Assembly (NCBI GenBank): GCA_945871915.1
Contig: CAMBXO010000003.1
Coordinates: 62,001 to 126,000, forward strand
Direction: 5' to 3'
DNA length: 64,000 nt
Origin: Singulisphaera sp. GP187
GTDB taxonomy: Bacteria; Planctomycetota; Phycisphaerae; Phycisphaerales; SM1A02
The translations under genes were made by a program, and so were the position numbers. This document shows, in pieces, positions 35,689 through 44,727 of the stretch. The notes below the pieces were generated by a model, which saw only the letters and a program-made list of their open reading frames with translations, was not told the DNA's origin and ran no database searches. Every line of letters starts with the position of its first letter. Position 1 is the stretch's first letter.

Positions 35689-36077
35689 GGGGTTCCTTCA
35701 GTCGAAGTGGGAGATCGAAGTTCCGTCAAACGAGAATCCATCTCTGCTTGACGCTTCAGTGAATCGTCGAGTTCAAATTCCAAACGAGGCATGCGGCGGA
35801 TTTCAACATGCCGGGCCATGCCTTCTTTCAGATGGCCGGCGGCGTGGCGCAAGGCATCAAGGGCGCGCGTGCCACTTCGTTCAGGCAGAACCGATACACC
35901 AACGCGCAACGCCTGACCGTCGGTCGACAGCGAAGCGCTGGCGACTGTGACAAGCGTGTCATCGAGCCGGGGATCGCTGAGGCCTTCGGAGAGCGTTTGC
36001 TGCAGCGCGCGACGAAGGGCGCTCACCACGCGGTCGGTGCTGAAGTCCTGCTCTCGATCGTGGTCGTGTCGCCTCAT
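35685..36077 (-). CDS. rbfA: Ribosome-binding factor A
   Basis: Binds the 30S precursor and helps mature the 16S 5' end. 130 residues from ATG 36077 (ATGA overlap with infB; the track ORF is longer). The KH-like fold shows 'LSDPRLDDTLVTVASASLS' and 'HVEIRRMPRLEFELDDSL'. Standard position directly after infB. Confidence 0.92.
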   Translation of the reverse strand: MRRHDHDREQDFSTDRVVSALRRALQQTLSEGLSDPRLDDTLVTVASASLSTDGQALRVGVSVLPERSGTRALDALRHAAGHLKEGMARHVEIRRMPRLEFELDDSLKRQAEMDSRLTELRSPTSTEGTP

Positions 36078-38836
36078 TTTTTCTCTGGCAGCTTGCGGCT
36101 TACGGTGGTGGTGCGATAGCACTCCAGCACATCGCCTTCCTTGATGTCGTCGTAGCCCACAATCTTCATGCCACACTCATTGCCGGATCGAACCTCTTTG
36201 GCGTCATCCTTGAATCGCTTCAGCTGCTCAAGGCGACGATCCTTCTCGATCACGATTCCATCGCGTGTCACACGAATCTGTGCGTTGCGCTCGATCACGC
36301 CATCGGTCACATAGCAACCGGCGATCATGCCGACTCGGCTGATCTTGAACACCTGACGAACATCAGCGTGACCGAGCACTTCGAGCCGAACTTCCGGAGC
36401 CAAGAGACCCGAGGCCGCGCGAGTGACATCGTCCACAACTTCGTAGATGACTTCGTAGAGACGAATTTCGACGCCCTTCTGTTCCGCCAGACTTCGTGCC
36501 TTACCACTGCTGGTCACATTGAAGCCCACAATAATGGCGTTGGTGGCCGCCGCGAGCGCGACATCACTTTCGTTGATGCCGCCCACCGCGCAATGCTTCA
36601 CGCTGACGCCAACTTCGTCGGCCTTGATCTTGGACAATTCCGAACGAAGCGCTTCAGCACTGCCTTGCACATCCGCCTTCACCACCAGCGCGAGTTCCTT
36701 CACCTGAGACTTGCCCATGTGCTCAAAGATGTTGTCCAGCGTGATCTTGGGAGCCGCCAATTCAAGTTCTCGCTCCACACGCCGCCGATCCGTCGCCGCT
36801 TCTTCAGCCTCCTTCACGCTCTTGGTGCAGAAGAAATGATCGCCCGCATCGGGAAGAAGATCAATGCCGCTAATGGCAACAGGCGTACTGGGTCCCGCGC
36901 TGTCGATGCGATCGCCGTGATCGTTCACAATGTCTCGCACTCGACCGAAGGCCCGACCGATCACAACAAAGTCTCCTCGCTTGAGAAGCCCCTCTTGAAC
37001 CATCAGCCGCGCCACAGGCCCGCGACCCTCTTCGACCTGCGCCTCCAGCACGGTGCCCTGCGCGATGCCCTGGCAATCCGCCTTCAGATTCAGCACATCC
37101 GCTTGATAATCAAGCACATCCAGCAGATCCTGAATTCCGGAATTCTTCACCGCGCTGGTCTGAATCACTTCAATCTGCCCGCCCCATGGCACGGTGTTCA
37201 AACCGTGCTCCGCCAACTGGCCGTAAATGCGTTGGATATTTTTCTCAGTCGCTTCGGGCTTGTCAATCTTGTTCAGAGCCACGACGATGGGAACGTTGGC
37301 GGCCTTCGCGTGATTGATGCTCTCGATGGTCTGGGGCATCACGCCGTCGTCGGCGGCAACCACCAGCACCACAATGTCCGTCACCTTGGCTCCGCGTGAA
37401 CGCATGTTGGTGAACGCCTCGTGACCTGGCGTGTCGATAAAGGTGATCACGCGATCGCGATCCCCTGCCTTGACCGGAGTTTGGAACGCCCGCGTCGCCT
37501 GCGTGATGCCGCCTGCTTCGCCGTCGACAATATTGGTATTGCGAATTCGGTCAAGCAAACTGGTCTTGCCGTGATCGACATGGCCCATGATGGTGACCAC
37601 GGGGCTGCGAGGCCGCTCATCGGTGCGTACCCGCTCCTTGAAGCCCGCTTCAATAATTTCCGCAGCACTCTTGGCCTCTTCGATCTGAAGTTCGACATCG
37701 AACCCCAGCATGGTTTCCAACGCCTGATCCGCCGTAATCACGCTATTAATCGTTGCAACCGTGCCTTGCAGAAAGAGTTTTTTCAGGATGTCGCCCACTT
37801 TCACACCAGTCACAGAACTCAGTTCCTTAATGTGAATCGGCTCGGCAATCTTGACTGGACCCGTCGCAGGGCCAGCTGGTTTGGGCGCCTGCGAAGGGCC
37901 TCGCTTGGTTTCGGTTGATCGCTTATGCGTTCGGAAAAATCCGCCAGCACGACTGAGGCGATTTTCTCGCTCGGCAAGGTCCTGCGCGCGCCACGGCTCG
38001 GCTCCAGCTGTTTCTTCTCGCGGTCTCGCGCCCTCGCCGGCCTTGGCACGCCGTTGCGGAGGACTGCCTCGACGCTCGCCCGTTCCTCGCTGCGGCCGAT
38101 CCGATGGCGGCGCCGCACCTGGTGCACCAGCCCCAGCACCCGCGCCGCCAAATCGAGGACCGCGTGCAACCGGAGCTCCGGTGCGAGGTCGTGGCGCTGG
38201 AAGGTTTTCTGGATGTTCCACTCGAATCAACTTCGGCCCGGCCATCGATGTCTTAATTGGCTGTTCAAGTCGTGGTCCGACTGGTCGCACATCTTTGGGG
38301 CGCGTGGGCACATTGATCGTCGGCGGTGGTCCCGGCTTGAGAAAGCGTGGGCGAGCGGGTGCCGCCGGCGCGTGCACGTGAGATGGCGGTGGCGGTGGTG
38401 GATCGACCGGATGCTTTGGACTCACGGTTCGATGTGGTATCGCCGGCGACGGCGAGGCTTCGACTGGAATTGGTTTTGGATCGACCGTACGAGCGACGGC
38501 CGGTGCGATGGGAGGCGGTGGTGGAATGGTCTTGACCACCACAGGCTTGGCAACAGGACTTGATGGCGGCGTTGGTTGGGAAACCCCACGCTTTGCTTTG
38601 GTTGGTGCGGGTGCATCCACCACCGCTGTCGCCGCAACGACCGGTGCAGCAACCGCAACACTGGCAGCACCTGCGAACCAATCTCGAATCGTCTCTGCAA
38701 GGCCTGCCGACACCGTCGACTGCGGCTGCTTGACATCGTCCAATCCCTCGGTTCCGCACCGAGCGATAATTTCCTTGGACGCAATGCCGAGTTCCTTGGC
38801 CAATTGCGAGACTCGTACTTTCGCGATTTTGCTCAC
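36074..38836 (-). CDS. infB: Translation initiation factor IF-2
   Basis: 920 residues, start GTG 38836 with AGGAG at 38842-38846. The N-terminal IF2_N module ('[20 protein letters not shown]') leads into ~250 residues of Pro/Ala/Arg-rich linker with 'PPPPP'-type runs. A second IF2_N-like segment ('[20 protein letters not shown]') precedes the G domain: '[14 protein letters not shown]', 'DTPGHEAF', 'NKIDKP'. Domains II-IV follow. The linker is more Pro-rich than in most bacteria. Followed immediately by rbfA; preceded by nusA with 38 bp between. Confidence 0.95.
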   Translation of the reverse strand: MSKIAKVRVSQLAKELGIASKEIIARCGTEGLDDVKQPQSTVSAGLAETIRDWFAGAASVAVAAPVVAATAVVDAPAPTKAKRGVSQPTPPSSPVAKPVVVKTIPPPPPIAPAVARTVDPKPIPVEASPSPAIPHRTVSPKHPVDPPPPPPSHVHAPAAPARPRFLKPGPPPTINVPTRPKDVRPVGPRLEQPIKTSMAGPKLIRVEHPENLPAPRPRTGAPVARGPRFGGAGAGAGAPGAAPPSDRPQRGTGERRGSPPQRRAKAGEGARPREETAGAEPWRAQDLAERENRLSRAGGFFRTHKRSTETKRGPSQAPKPAGPATGPVKIAEPIHIKELSSVTGVKVGDILKKLFLQGTVATINSVITADQALETMLGFDVELQIEEAKSAAEIIEAGFKERVRTDERPRSPVVTIMGHVDHGKTSLLDRIRNTNIVDGEAGGITQATRAFQTPVKAGDRDRVITFIDTPGHEAFTNMRSRGAKVTDIVVLVVAADDGVMPQTIESINHAKAANVPIVVALNKIDKPEATEKNIQRIYGQLAEHGLNTVPWGGQIEVIQTSAVKNSGIQDLLDVLDYQADVLNLKADCQGIAQGTVLEAQVEEGRGPVARLMVQEGLLKRGDFVVIGRAFGRVRDIVNDHGDRIDSAGPSTPVAISGIDLLPDAGDHFFCTKSVKEAEEAATDRRRVERELELAAPKITLDNIFEHMGKSQVKELALVVKADVQGSAEALRSELSKIKADEVGVSVKHCAVGGINESDVALAAATNAIIVGFNVTSSGKARSLAEQKGVEIRLYEVIYEVVDDVTRAASGLLAPEVRLEVLGHADVRQVFKISRVGMIAGCYVTDGVIERNAQIRVTRDGIVIEKDRRLEQLKRFKDDAKEVRSGNECGMKIVGYDDIKEGDVLECYRTTTVSRKLPEKK

Positions 38837-38874
38837 GTGTTCTCCTGTGTTTCCAATTCGAAATCGCTTAGGCG

Positions 38875-40197
38875 TCAGCCCTTCGCGCCGCCTCCACCAA
38901 GAATGTCATCTGCCGCCGCCTCGGCTGCCTCATCGACCGCAGCCGATGGTGCCTCGCTCAGCAACGCATCCGCCGTGGTGGCATCTTCGGCCGCACGGGC
39001 TTCGGCTTCTTCGCGATCCTTGGCCTGCTGTTCCGCAACAATCTTGGCTCGATCACTGCATGCAGCCACAATGGCATCGGCAATCTCTGCCGTGGCCTGC
39101 AACTCATTCTCGAGCATCTCAGGACCAACCTCTTCAACATCGAACACGCTGATCAGGCCAAGAGCGCCCATTTTGTCCAGCATTTCATCGGTCACACCTT
39201 CGATGGGTCGAACGGTCTCCTCCAGCGTGGCCAATCCCTTGGCGAATTCATCTGGAGTCAGAATGTCCACGTCCCATCCAGTCAGGCGTGCAGCAAGCCG
39301 AACATTCTGTCCACGCCGACCGATCGCAAGACTCAGTTGATCCTCTCGAACAATGATGGTGGCGCGGCCCAGTTCGAAGCACAGACTCACTTCTTCCACT
39401 TCGGCGGGTTTCAGTGCGTTGGAAATCAACACCTGACTGCTTTCGTTCCAGCGAACAATGTCAATCTTTTCGCCACCGAGTTCATCCACAATGTTTCGAA
39501 TACGACTGCCACGCACACCAACGCACGCACCCACCGCATCCACTTTGCTGTCCACGCTACTCACAGCGAGTTTGGTTCGGAACCCTGGCTCGCGACTCAT
39601 GGCCTTGATCTCAATGACGCGGTCGGCAACCTCAGGCACCTCGGCCTCAAAGAGGCGGCGAATGAAATCAGGATGCGCACGACTGAGCACAATCTTCACC
39701 TGATAGCCAGCATCCCGCACATCCAGAATCAAGCACCGCACGCGATCGCCGGGCTGAAATTGCTCGCCAGGAATCTGCTCGCTGCGAGGCATGAATCCCT
39801 CGGCTCGATCGATTTGCACCACCAGTGAGCCGCCTTCGTATCGCTGCGCTGAACCGGTAACCAACTCACCTTGACGCTTGACAAATTCCTCAAGGAGGCT
39901 GTTGCGCTCTTCCTCTCGGAATTTCTGGATCATCACCTGCTTGGCCGTTTGCGCCGGAATGCGGCCCATGGCCGAGAGTGGAATGTCCTCTTGTGTGCCA
40001 TCGGCGACATTGCGCCAAATGCGAATGCCGCCACCAAGCCGATCCATTTCACAACCGAATTCCTCAAGATCCATGCTGTTGAAATGCTTGCGGGCCGCGC
40101 TGATCATGGCTTGCTCGAGGTCGGTAATCAAAATTTCGCGGTCGATATTTCGCTCCCGGGCGATGCTGTCAAGAATTCGGAGTGTTTCGCTGTTCAT
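38875..40197 (-). CDS. nusA: Transcription termination/antitermination factor NusA
   Basis: 440 residues. N-terminal RNAP-binding domain, S1 domain ('GELVTGSAQRYEGGSLVVQI'), KH1/KH2 with 'IGRRGQNVRLAARLTGWDVDIL', and one HhH-like C-terminal repeat ('MLDKMGALGLISVFDVEEVG') before an acidic, Ala-rich tail. Controls pausing, termination and antitermination. No rimP precedes it and no ylxR separates it from infB; instead a ~260-nt structured leader stands upstream. The Shine-Dalgarno is weak (AAGG, about 12 nt before the ATG). Confidence 0.95.
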   Translation of the reverse strand: MNSETLRILDSIARERNIDREILITDLEQAMISAARKHFNSMDLEEFGCEMDRLGGGIRIWRNVADGTQEDIPLSAMGRIPAQTAKQVMIQKFREEERNSLLEEFVKRQGELVTGSAQRYEGGSLVVQIDRAEGFMPRSEQIPGEQFQPGDRVRCLILDVRDAGYQVKIVLSRAHPDFIRRLFEAEVPEVADRVIEIKAMSREPGFRTKLAVSSVDSKVDAVGACVGVRGSRIRNIVDELGGEKIDIVRWNESSQVLISNALKPAEVEEVSLCFELGRATIIVREDQLSLAIGRRGQNVRLAARLTGWDVDILTPDEFAKGLATLEETVRPIEGVTDEMLDKMGALGLISVFDVEEVGPEMLENELQATAEIADAIVAACSDRAKIVAEQQAKDREEAEARAAEDATTADALLSEAPSAAVDEAAEAAADDILGGGGAKG

Positions 40198-40250
40198 TTA
40201 AATTGTCTGCCTTCATGGGTTGAGATGTTGAATTGTCAGTAAGCAACGCG

Positions 40251-40298
40251 GAAACAAACACGGGTCACGCGTGGGGCGATTGCCCATGCGTGACCCGT
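40251..40298 (-). terminator. Terminator-like hairpin in the nusA leader
   Basis: On the minus strand ACGGGTCACGC pairs with GCGTGACCCGT (11 bp), extended inward by GGGC/GCCC around a 4-nt loop, then GTTTGTTT. It lies 54 nt before the nusA start, so it either attenuates the operon or ends a separate small RNA. Confidence 0.65.
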
Positions 40299-40302
40299 CC
40301 AC

Positions 40303-40461
40303 TGGCGTCACCTGATTTCAGGGTGAGCCATGACGCCTTTGAAAGCAACCGCTACAAAGCGGCCTCCCAAAGAGGTCTTTCGACCCCCATCGGCGGTCCG
40401 ATGGGATTCCCATGCACGACCTGAACGCTTGAAGGCGTCATAGGGCGTGGGTGTTGGGCGA
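40303..40461 (-). ncRNA. Candidate structured leader RNA of the nusA operon
   Basis: Read on the minus strand. A closing stem P1 (ATGACGCCTT at 40441-40432 with AAGGCGTCAT at 40339-40330), extended by GCTT/AAGC minus variants, encloses hairpins. These are CCCATCGG-ACCG-CCGATGGG (40405-40386), GGTC-GAAA-GACC (40385-40374, a GNRA loop) and CCGCT-TTGT-AGCGG (40362-40349). Downstream, GGCGTCA of P1 can instead pair with a second TGACGCC (40310-40304), or a TGGC(T)CACC/GGTGA(C)GCCA hairpin can form. TATGAA at 40474-40469 with TCGATT 17 bp upstream is a possible promoter. I do not recognise a known family. Confidence 0.6.
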
Positions 40462-40508
40462 AGCGATGTTCATAAAACGATCATTCGGTTCAATCGAAAA
40501 GCGGACGG

Positions 40509-40530
40509 CTCGGTTGCACATCGCACCGAG
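40509..40530. other. Hairpin between the nusA leader and the DsbD-like gene
   Basis: CTCGGT pairs with ACCGAG (6 bp plus two inner pairs) around ACATC. No T-run on either side. The rest of the 428-bp gap (40198-40625) holds the nusA leader and, at its right end, the TACGCT box of the DsbD-like gene. Confidence 0.4.
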
Positions 40531-40613
40531 AGGCGGAGATGGTAGCGGATTTTGCACTTTTTCTCAACCCGCACTCGCTCAACTGCGTTTCCTGCTTCAT
40601 GAAAAGCGGTTGC

Positions 40614-40619
40614 TACGCT
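40614..40619 (+). promoter_or_regulatory. TACGCT box 6 nt before the DsbD-like start
   Basis: TANNNT hexamer 6 nt before ATG 40626; it decides this start over the track's 40539. Confidence 0.45.
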
Positions 40620-40625
40620 CGCTTT

Positions 40626-42560
40626 ATGACAGATGGTCACCGGTCACGCATGACACGAATGTTGGCGACTGCCCTGCTTGTGGCCAGTAGCGCGATGGCC
40701 CAAACTGCAACGAAGGGCTTTGCAGTTCTTGGACAGAAGTCGTCGGACTCACAGCAAGATGTCTCGAGTGTGGTCAAGGCGAAACTGTTTCTCTCAGCCG
40801 ATGCCGTTGCACAAGGCGGCGATCTGCCTGTGGCGGTTCAGTTGACCATTGAGCCGGGATGGCATGTGTGGGCCAATGAAACGCAGGCTCGAAGTCTTCC
40901 CGACACCGCTGTGTTTGAGAGCGCCGTCTTTACATCCATCGCGCTTTCATCAACGAATGACTCGCTTCAATTGCTGGGAACACAATGGCCGCTCCCGCAA
41001 GCCATCAAGGCTGATCTTGGCGAGGGGCCACAGTCGTATGCCGTGTTTGAAGGTTCGGTCACGCTGTATGCAAAGCTGGGTGTGGCGGCTGCGGCAGCGG
41101 GAACTTTGAACGGCTCACTCACGCTCTCGTTGCAAGCCTGTACCTCAACCAATTGTGTGGCGCCGCAGGAGATCAATCTGCCACTCTCCATTCAGGTACG
41201 GCCCGGCACCAATCCTCGTTTGCACCCGGAAATCTTTGCTGGCTATGACTCGCACAAGTTGGTGAATCAGCCGGGGCCTGATGCGAACCCCGATGCGGGC
41301 GTGGACTCCGGTGCGATTCGCTTTGATATTTTCGGAACCGACTTTACGGTCGATCCCCGTGGGGCTGGATTGATCGTGTTGTTGTTGGTTGCGTTTCTCG
41401 GCGGCGGGTTGCTCAACTTTACGCCGTGCGTTCTGCCGGTGATCCCACTCAAAATCATGGCGCTGAGTGCCGCCGCTGGTGATCGCAAGCGATGTTTTCG
41501 ATTGGGCCTTTGCATGAGTCTGGGAGTGCTTGCTTTCTGGCTGGTGCTTGGCGGATTTGTGGGCGGCCTGAGCGGATTTACCGAAGCCAATCAACTCTTT
41601 CAATATCCGGCGTTCACGTTGGCACTCGGTGCCTTTATCGCTGTGATGGCTGTTGGAATGGCCGGCACATTCGCGCTTCAATTGCCCCAATGGGTGAATT
41701 CTGTCGAGGCCACGCACGACAGCCCGCGGGGAAGTTTTGTGATGGGAGTGATGACGGCCGTACTCAGCACTCCTTGCACCGCGCCACTGATGGGCGCTGC
41801 GGCGGGATGGGCAGCCAGCAGTGGAAGCCTTGCCACCGTGTTGATGGTGTTCGGAACAATCGGCGCAGGCATGGCGTCACCATACCTGCTGCTGAGCGCT
41901 GCACCTCACCTTGTTCGTAAGATGCCTCGAAGCGGTCCCGCCAGCGAATTGGTGAAGCAGGTCATGGCTCTCTTGCTGCTCGCCGCCGCAGCATTTTTTA
42001 TTGGCGCCGGTGTCAATGGATGGCTCGACACTCCAACGCGGCTTCACTGGTGGGTGGTGGGTGGTTTCGGCGCCGCTGCGGGCGTGTGGTTGCTGTGGCG
42101 AACATTCGCCATCACTTCGAGTGCAAACCGCCGCATTGTTTTCGGTGGCGTGGGCTTGGTGATCGCCACGCTGAGTCTTGGTATCACCAGTGAACTCGCT
42201 GCTCGAAGTCGAATCGATTGGATTGCCTATTCCGAACAAGCTTTGGCTACTGCCAAGGCTGAACACAAGGTGATCGTCCTTGACTTCACCGCAGAATGGT
42301 GCTTGAACTGCAAAGCACTTGAATCAGCCGTTCTCAATCGGCCTCTGGTTGCCGAGGCCATCAACGATCAGGGTGTGGCCGCCATCAAAGTGGATATCAC
42401 CAGTCGTAAGAGCGACGGATGGAATTTGCTTCACACGTTCAACCGAGTCAGCATTCCATTGCTGGTGGTGCAACGGCCCGATGGAACGGTTGTTCTGAAG
42501 AGCGATGCGTATACACCGGATCAAGTGATTACGGCGGTGAATCAGGCTCTAGCAAAGTGA
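40626..42560 (+). CDS. dsbD: DsbD-like thiol:disulfide interchange protein
   Basis: 644 residues from ATG 40626. Signal peptide 'MLATALLVASSAMAQ', an N-terminal immunoglobulin-like alpha domain with a Cys pair ('ACTSTNCVAPQ'), a membrane core of about eight helices with the redox cysteines in 'FTPCVLPVIPL' and 'STPCTAPLMG', and a C-terminal thioredoxin domain with 'AEWCLNCKALE'. All three Cys pairs that pass electrons from the cytoplasm to the periplasm are present. It probably supplies reducing power to periplasmic thiol proteins such as the TlpA-like protein. The end overlaps the convergent gene by 32 bp. Confidence 0.9.
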   Translation: MTDGHRSRMTRMLATALLVASSAMAQTATKGFAVLGQKSSDSQQDVSSVVKAKLFLSADAVAQGGDLPVAVQLTIEPGWHVWANETQARSLPDTAVFESAVFTSIALSSTNDSLQLLGTQWPLPQAIKADLGEGPQSYAVFEGSVTLYAKLGVAAAAAGTLNGSLTLSLQACTSTNCVAPQEINLPLSIQVRPGTNPRLHPEIFAGYDSHKLVNQPGPDANPDAGVDSGAIRFDIFGTDFTVDPRGAGLIVLLLVAFLGGGLLNFTPCVLPVIPLKIMALSAAAGDRKRCFRLGLCMSLGVLAFWLVLGGFVGGLSGFTEANQLFQYPAFTLALGAFIAVMAVGMAGTFALQLPQWVNSVEATHDSPRGSFVMGVMTAVLSTPCTAPLMGAAAGWAASSGSLATVLMVFGTIGAGMASPYLLLSAAPHLVRKMPRSGPASELVKQVMALLLLAAAAFFIGAGVNGWLDTPTRLHWWVVGGFGAAAGVWLLWRTFAITSSANRRIVFGGVGLVIATLSLGITSELAARSRIDWIAYSEQALATAKAEHKVIVLDFTAEWCLNCKALESAVLNRPLVAEAINDQGVAAIKVDITSRKSDGWNLLHTFNRVSIPLLVVQRPDGTVVLKSDAYTPDQVITAVNQALAK

Positions 42561-44727
42561 TGCCTGCAAGCCGTTGGGCTTCGGCTCGATCTCGTTGAGA
42601 AAGGCGAGCCAACGGATCAAGGCCATTGGAGTCGTCCGCTGCAATCGCCATTCCTGCAAAGGTCACCGCATCGGGGCGACCAAGCGACGCGGCCATGCGA
42701 GCGGCTCGTAACCAAGCGCTGGCAGCGCGACGATCGAATGAAGTCACCGCCAAGGCTCGTTGCATGGCTGTGGTTCGATCACCCGGTTGTTGCGAGGCTG
42801 TTGCAACGATCTCCCATGCCAATGCCGACATGTGCAGCGCGTCAAGGTGCGTGGCAAACGCCAAGCCTGCTCCACGCTTGACGGCCGAGTCGGCATCCAA
42901 CGCGGCAGCGAGCGCGGCTTCTTTTCCGCGAGGCGAAGAAAGCCCGCTCACGGCTGCGGCTCGCAACAATTGATCGCAGGCGAGAAGGCGGCTCCATGCC
43001 CGCAGCGCATCGGCAGCATTCCGCCTTGCTTGGTGCGGCGAAATTCCAGAATCCGCATGCATCTCCCGCAGCAATTGTTCGGCCGTCGCGTGCATGCTGG
43101 TTTCCATTCGACGGGCGGCGGATGAACCAAGCACCACAGCTATGGCTGCGAACACGGCACACGCCGCTCCCACCAGTCGCGGCCACCATCGGAGCGGTTG
43201 TCGAAATTCAGCAGAATCTGGCTCCAATGCGTGAGGCGGAACCGAGGCGCCGAGCACCACCAAGAGCCACGCGCTCGATCCGGGATTCCACAAGGTCATT
43301 TCAACCTGTGCATGACAGAGCACCACCAGCGCCGCCGGAAAAAGCATGCGAGCACCAGAGGATCGAGCGGACCACAACCGCGGCATCAACATCACTGCGG
43401 TGCCGGCCCACGCAATACCACCAACCAAACGAATCAAAAGAGATGTTCCATCCATTGTGTGCAATTCCGCAAACACGGACACCACGACTGCCGCAATCAC
43501 GGCAAGAAGAATGACGCGTTGAGCGGTTCCGTCACGCACACCTGGAGTTGGAAGCGGCCTCGATTCACGGGCCGCGCCTCGCGCCGACCAAATAAGAAGT
43601 GACATGGCGACTGCAATCCAAACAAATCCTGCCACACCCAATTGCGCGACCCAATCCGCAAAGGCCGCATGCGCGCTTTGCACCAGTTCGACTGCATCCG
43701 CTGGTCGCCACTGCGAACTGGCATCTTTGAAACCATCTGGACCTGTTCCAATCCATGGATTCTCCCGCCACGCAGTCCACGCCGTCTGCAAGTAATGCCA
43801 TCGAAAGAGAAGGCTTCGCTCGTGCGGAAACATTTCTAAACAGACCGTGCCTCGCACAATCGCCGCGATGGAACTGGCTAGAACCAAGGTCACTGCACCA
43901 GTCACAACGAGTGCCGGCCGGATACGCATCCAGCGAAGCGCCGCAACGGCAGCAAATCCGATGAGCATGGCCGCGATGGCCCCCTTACTTCCATTCACAA
44001 GAACCACCGCAGCGCACGCTGCCGCCAGCATGCCCCACGACGCCCCCTTACGACTTTCGGGCCGCGGCAATCCGGCGATCGCAACGGCAGCAACAGCCAT
44101 GACACCTGAAAACAAATTGGCCAAACCAAACCAACCTGTCATCTCTCGCTGCTCGAGCCTTCGCAGATAGCCCTGCGCCTGCGGCCCGGCCGGATCCCAT
44201 CCGCGATCGTTGAAAAATTCTAAATCGCGACCGCTGGTTTGAAAGAACTGCACCGTCGATGGGTGCTCATAAAACCATTGCCAGGATCCGCGCGCAAGCC
44301 AAAGACAACACACGCCGAGCATGGTGGCCACCAATGCGCTCCACGCCAATCGGGCCTGTTGCCGCGGGTTTCGTGCCACTGCCACCGCCGCAGCGCACGC
44401 AAGAAATGCAACGATCCATTGCCACCCCCGCCATCCCATGGCCCCCAGTTGCGACTCATTGCCACACCGAAGCACCAACACTGCCAGCGCAGCCACCGCA
44501 ATCATTCCCGCAGCTCGCCCTGCAAAGCACAACACCATGGCCGCCGACACCACCGCAATGCATCCGTCAATCAAAAGACTTCCGGCTGGTCCAAGCCCTG
44601 CAAATGGATTTGGATCAAGGAGTGGATCCACATCAAACCAAACAAGCGGCGTAAAGACGATCAGCGTTCGTAGACAAACGAGGACACCTAACGCAGCGCC
44701 CACAATCGCTGGCCACCAGCGACTCAT
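42529..44727 (-). CDS. O-antigen ligase/polymerase-like membrane protein
   Basis: 732 residues with about twelve membrane segments and the Wzy_C-type loop ('NPWIGTGPDGFKDASSQW' followed by 'AHAAFADWVAQLGVAGF'). A C-terminal ~180-residue soluble part is helical and TPR-like ('AAAVSGLSSPRGKEAALAAAL'). Likely joins or polymerises a surface glycan. Coupled by an ATGA overlap to the WecA/MraY-like gene, which would start the lipid-linked glycan. Confidence 0.8.
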   Translation of the reverse strand: MSRWWPAIVGAALGVLVCLRTLIVFTPLVWFDVDPLLDPNPFAGLGPAGSLLIDGCIAVVSAAMVLCFAGRAAGMIAVAALAVLVLRCGNESQLGAMGWRGWQWIVAFLACAAAVAVARNPRQQARLAWSALVATMLGVCCLWLARGSWQWFYEHPSTVQFFQTSGRDLEFFNDRGWDPAGPQAQGYLRRLEQREMTGWFGLANLFSGVMAVAAVAIAGLPRPESRKGASWGMLAAACAAVVLVNGSKGAIAAMLIGFAAVAALRWMRIRPALVVTGAVTLVLASSIAAIVRGTVCLEMFPHERSLLFRWHYLQTAWTAWRENPWIGTGPDGFKDASSQWRPADAVELVQSAHAAFADWVAQLGVAGFVWIAVAMSLLIWSARGAARESRPLPTPGVRDGTAQRVILLAVIAAVVVSVFAELHTMDGTSLLIRLVGGIAWAGTAVMLMPRLWSARSSGARMLFPAALVVLCHAQVEMTLWNPGSSAWLLVVLGASVPPHALEPDSAEFRQPLRWWPRLVGAACAVFAAIAVVLGSSAARRMETSMHATAEQLLREMHADSGISPHQARRNAADALRAWSRLLACDQLLRAAAVSGLSSPRGKEAALAAALDADSAVKRGAGLAFATHLDALHMSALAWEIVATASQQPGDRTTAMQRALAVTSFDRRAASAWLRAARMAASLGRPDAVTFAGMAIAADDSNGLDPLARLSQRDRAEAQRLAGITLLEPDSPP

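Noticed and set aside
36368-37399. Plus-strand ORF (343 aa) opposite infB
   Set aside because: Antisense to the conserved G domain and later domains of IF-2; low-complexity His-rich translation.
40233-40424. 63-residue plus-strand ORF in the nusA leader region
   Set aside because: Overlaps perfect stem-loops and has no ribosome site or family pattern; the structure explains the bases better than coding does.
40260-40461. Known riboswitch, T-box, RNase P RNA, tmRNA or 6S RNA
   Set aside because: None of the hallmark conserved sequences of these classes was found by eye; a covariance search would be needed to exclude them fully.
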